Source: Linderina pennispora (taxonomy: Eukaryota; Kickxellomycota; Kickxellomycetes; Kickxellales; Kickxellaceae). From it: a DNA stretch of 64,000 nucleotides. The translations under genes were made by a program, and so were the position numbers. This document shows, one piece after another, positions 62,040 through 64,000 of the stretch. A model generated the notes under the pieces. It ran no database searches. It saw only the letters and a program-made list of their open reading frames with translations, and was not told where the DNA came from. Where the stretch lies: NCBI RefSeq assembly GCF_002104995.1, contig NW_024468251.1, forward strand, positions 62,001 through 126,000. The letters run 5' to 3'. Positions within the stretch are counted from its first letter, which is position 1; each line of letters begins with the position of its first letter.

Positions 62040-64000
62040 GGTTATGACACTATCCCTTGTCCTACATGATGTCATCAATGCTGGCCTGTTCTATTCCAGA
62101 CACTAGCAGTCTGTGAGAGAACGGGCAATGGCCCTGCACCATCAGGGTCGTCCTCTTTTGTCAGTCGACACACGCTTGACAGAGTAGATGATTGGGAATG
62201 CAAATATGGAATATACCAAAAGGATCCAACAACCCGGTGGTACATCTATAGACGACCAAACCAAGAGGTGCAGGCATACCTGGCATGTAGTATTGTAGTA
62301 GTAGCTGCCACTAGGCATGCGGTGTGAGTGTGAGACAGCGCCAGATTAGGTGAGTCCATGATCCCGAATCAGCATATGCAAGTTTTGACAACCTTCGTGC
62401 ATGTGCCCTTAGTCAGCCGCCAAGCGGCATCTTCAAGAGAGAGACTGGCTCGGGACATGCCCACAGAAGAGAGACTTAACTGGGACGGGGCACCCATCTG
62501 TACTCCACTGCGGACTCTGGCTCTGCTTCAGGGTCCCTGCGACATATGCTGCTCTGTGCTGAGCCAAGGCGATGGTGGCACCATGCACATAGCGAATGAC
62601 CAGGGTTGTCAATCCCTGCAAAGGAAGTCTGAGTCGTAAGCATAAAGGAGGTTGTGAACTTGGAACAGCACCTAGAGATCTTTTTCCCACTGCCCAGTAC
62701 TCTGGCGATGGCGCTGGACCCTGGCTCTTCTCTTTACCTCCTTTTTCACTTTGTCTATACCCTTTCTTCTGGACACTAGGTTTGTTTCTGCTTGACCGCC
62801 TTTTCCTCCATTTTTAATATTGGAGCTGGAACCGGCTTCCACTTGAATACTGTATTTATACAACAGCATGGCTGACAGGAAAATGCTGAAGCAATAGGTG
62901 CTTTTGCCACAACTCCACCTCTGGATATTCCACCCCACACACCTTGTGAATAACCAGGTCCCACGGTCGTGTGAGCCTCCAGTTCATTAGCGTTTACCCG
63001 ATTGTGCCTTGTGGAGCACACATACACAACTGACGGGTTTGGTGTCTGTTTAATCTCCTACATATCACACTTCCCTATTCAGGTACCTGAACAAGCCGTC
63101 TGTATCACCATATATTTGCAGTGAGCACACTCCTTTGTTTGTCGCCATCCTCCGGCTCAACATGAGGAGAAACCCATGGTACGTGCATAGGGGCTGGCTC
63201 CACCTGCCTCCCGCTCTCTCCGACTCCCATGCAGCATGCTGCAGCCTGCTCATATGGCCAACACCTGACACTCCTAGGGCAGCCTAGATGTCACGCCTGG
63301 CTCTCTCAGTTTCTGGATATGACCTCACATCCGTATCCTTACACACCGGCACATCAGCCCTGTTTTCTCTGTGTTTCCCCCTCATCCCGCTGCATGTACG
63401 CTGGCGCATGATACACCTTGCCAGCACCCAGAGAGTACGGAAAGGCTGAACAATGGGAAGGATTTCGTGTATTTTTGCTACTTTACATTTTGAAATAATC
63501 TTTGGCCAGGACGCACAATGAGGCAGCCAGCACACGCACCGCCTGCCATGGGAATCCCTGATAAATAGCCCCGGCCCTCCTCACCACTCCCTCCATTCCC
63601 CATAGCACATAGCAACTTCCACCACTTTTATACTTCCAACATGATATGCTACAGTTCTCCCCACCCCTCCATTCACCAAGGTGCCCACCCACGTCCTGTC
63701 CAAGATATTCAGCCACGTCTGTCCTCGGACTCGAAGCCCAGCTATGACAACAGGTACAGGCTCAAGTTTGCTCTCCTCTTATCCTGGTGCTGCCGTGCCT
63801 GGAAGGACGCCCTGCCTGAGAAAGCCGTGGACACCGTCACATTCGAGCACAGTCCGCACTGGCCAATGCAACGGTGCTGGGAACCATGGCATCGAAGTGG
63901 CGGTCCAACGTCAACGAGTTCATCAAGCTCAAGGCTACCCTGTCGGCCAAGAAGCTCCTCATCATCATGGACAGCGGATGCGAGTGCAGGCCGACTCTCA
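62040..64000 (-). repeat. Long inverted repeat, arm B (continues past the window)
   Basis: Reverse-complement copy of 26827-28757, with high identity interrupted by small indels; 33 kb separates the arms. The inner boundary is at ~62040, about 80 bases after the POP1 stop. The non-coding part (62040-63640) has no gene of its own; short frames differ between the arms. Confidence 0.9.
63641..64000 (+). pseudogene. Broken copy of F-box-like protein 1, 5' part
   Basis: The ATG at 63641 corresponds to the start of the gene at 27180. Relative to that gene, this copy has one extra base within the first ten codons, two extra bases near 63720 (restoring the frame for SYDNRYRLKFALLLSWCCRAW), one extra base near 63852 and another near 63898. 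The frame is thus lost twice within ~90 codons. Most remaining differences are substitutions. It is a pseudogene as written; if these indels are consensus errors it could be a second intact paralogue. Confidence 0.75.

Overview
The window is nuclear DNA of an early-diverging fungus, most consistent with Kickxellomycotina (Coemansia relatives). The genes are eukaryotic (YKT6, OST1, POP1, COQ3, cytosolic GluRS, Mad3/Bub1). They are compact and mostly intronless, and the few introns that fit are short, GT-AG, with CTGAC/CTAAC-like branch sites. There is also a family of single-membrane-span RING-H2 proteins next to large F-box-like proteins. The organism is inferred from gene content; no rRNA or tRNA was found.

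Layout. 0-7.3 kb: a Mad3/BubR1-type checkpoint gene cut by the left edge, divergent from a DHX29/YLR419W-type DEAH helicase. 7.4-14.3 kb: minus-strand acyl-CoA synthetase/4CL-like ligase, secreted alkaline phosphatase and GH3 beta-glucosidase. 16-21.8 kb: plus-strand MFS carrier, glutamyl-tRNA synthetase and ribophorin I. 22-38.3 kb: accessory region with six RING-H2 membrane-protein genes, two F-box-like genes, decayed repeats, and one arm of a long inverted repeat whose other arm forms the right end of the window. 38.5-54.9 kb: scramblase AIM25, a large acrB-like membrane/coiled-coil protein, YKT6, two paralogous mitochondrial membrane proteins, a four-exon TPR/metallo-beta-lactamase fusion, COQ3, a ZNF706-like zinc finger and a mitochondrial DEAD-box helicase. 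55-58.7 kb: two tandem cytochrome P450 genes. 59.6-62 kb: POP1. 62-64 kb: second inverted-repeat arm with a broken F-box copy.

Themes. Mitochondrial functions recur at 38.5-55 kb (AIM25, the two orphan paralogues, COQ3, the helicase). The accessory block pairs ubiquitin-ligase-type families (RING-H2 and F-box-like). The best candidates for something undescribed are the RING-H2 array with its shared motif before the RING, the TPR-metallohydrolase fusion, and the two related orphan mitochondrial proteins.

Caution. Several genes that should be essential or conserved (POP1, DHX29-like, mitochondrial helicase), plus the ligase, GH3 and P450 genes, carry clusters of single-base frameshifts while the protein sequence on either side stays conserved. 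Local consensus errors explain this at least as well as gene decay. Coordinates of these genes run from the first recognisable start to the last recognisable stop, across the frame changes.
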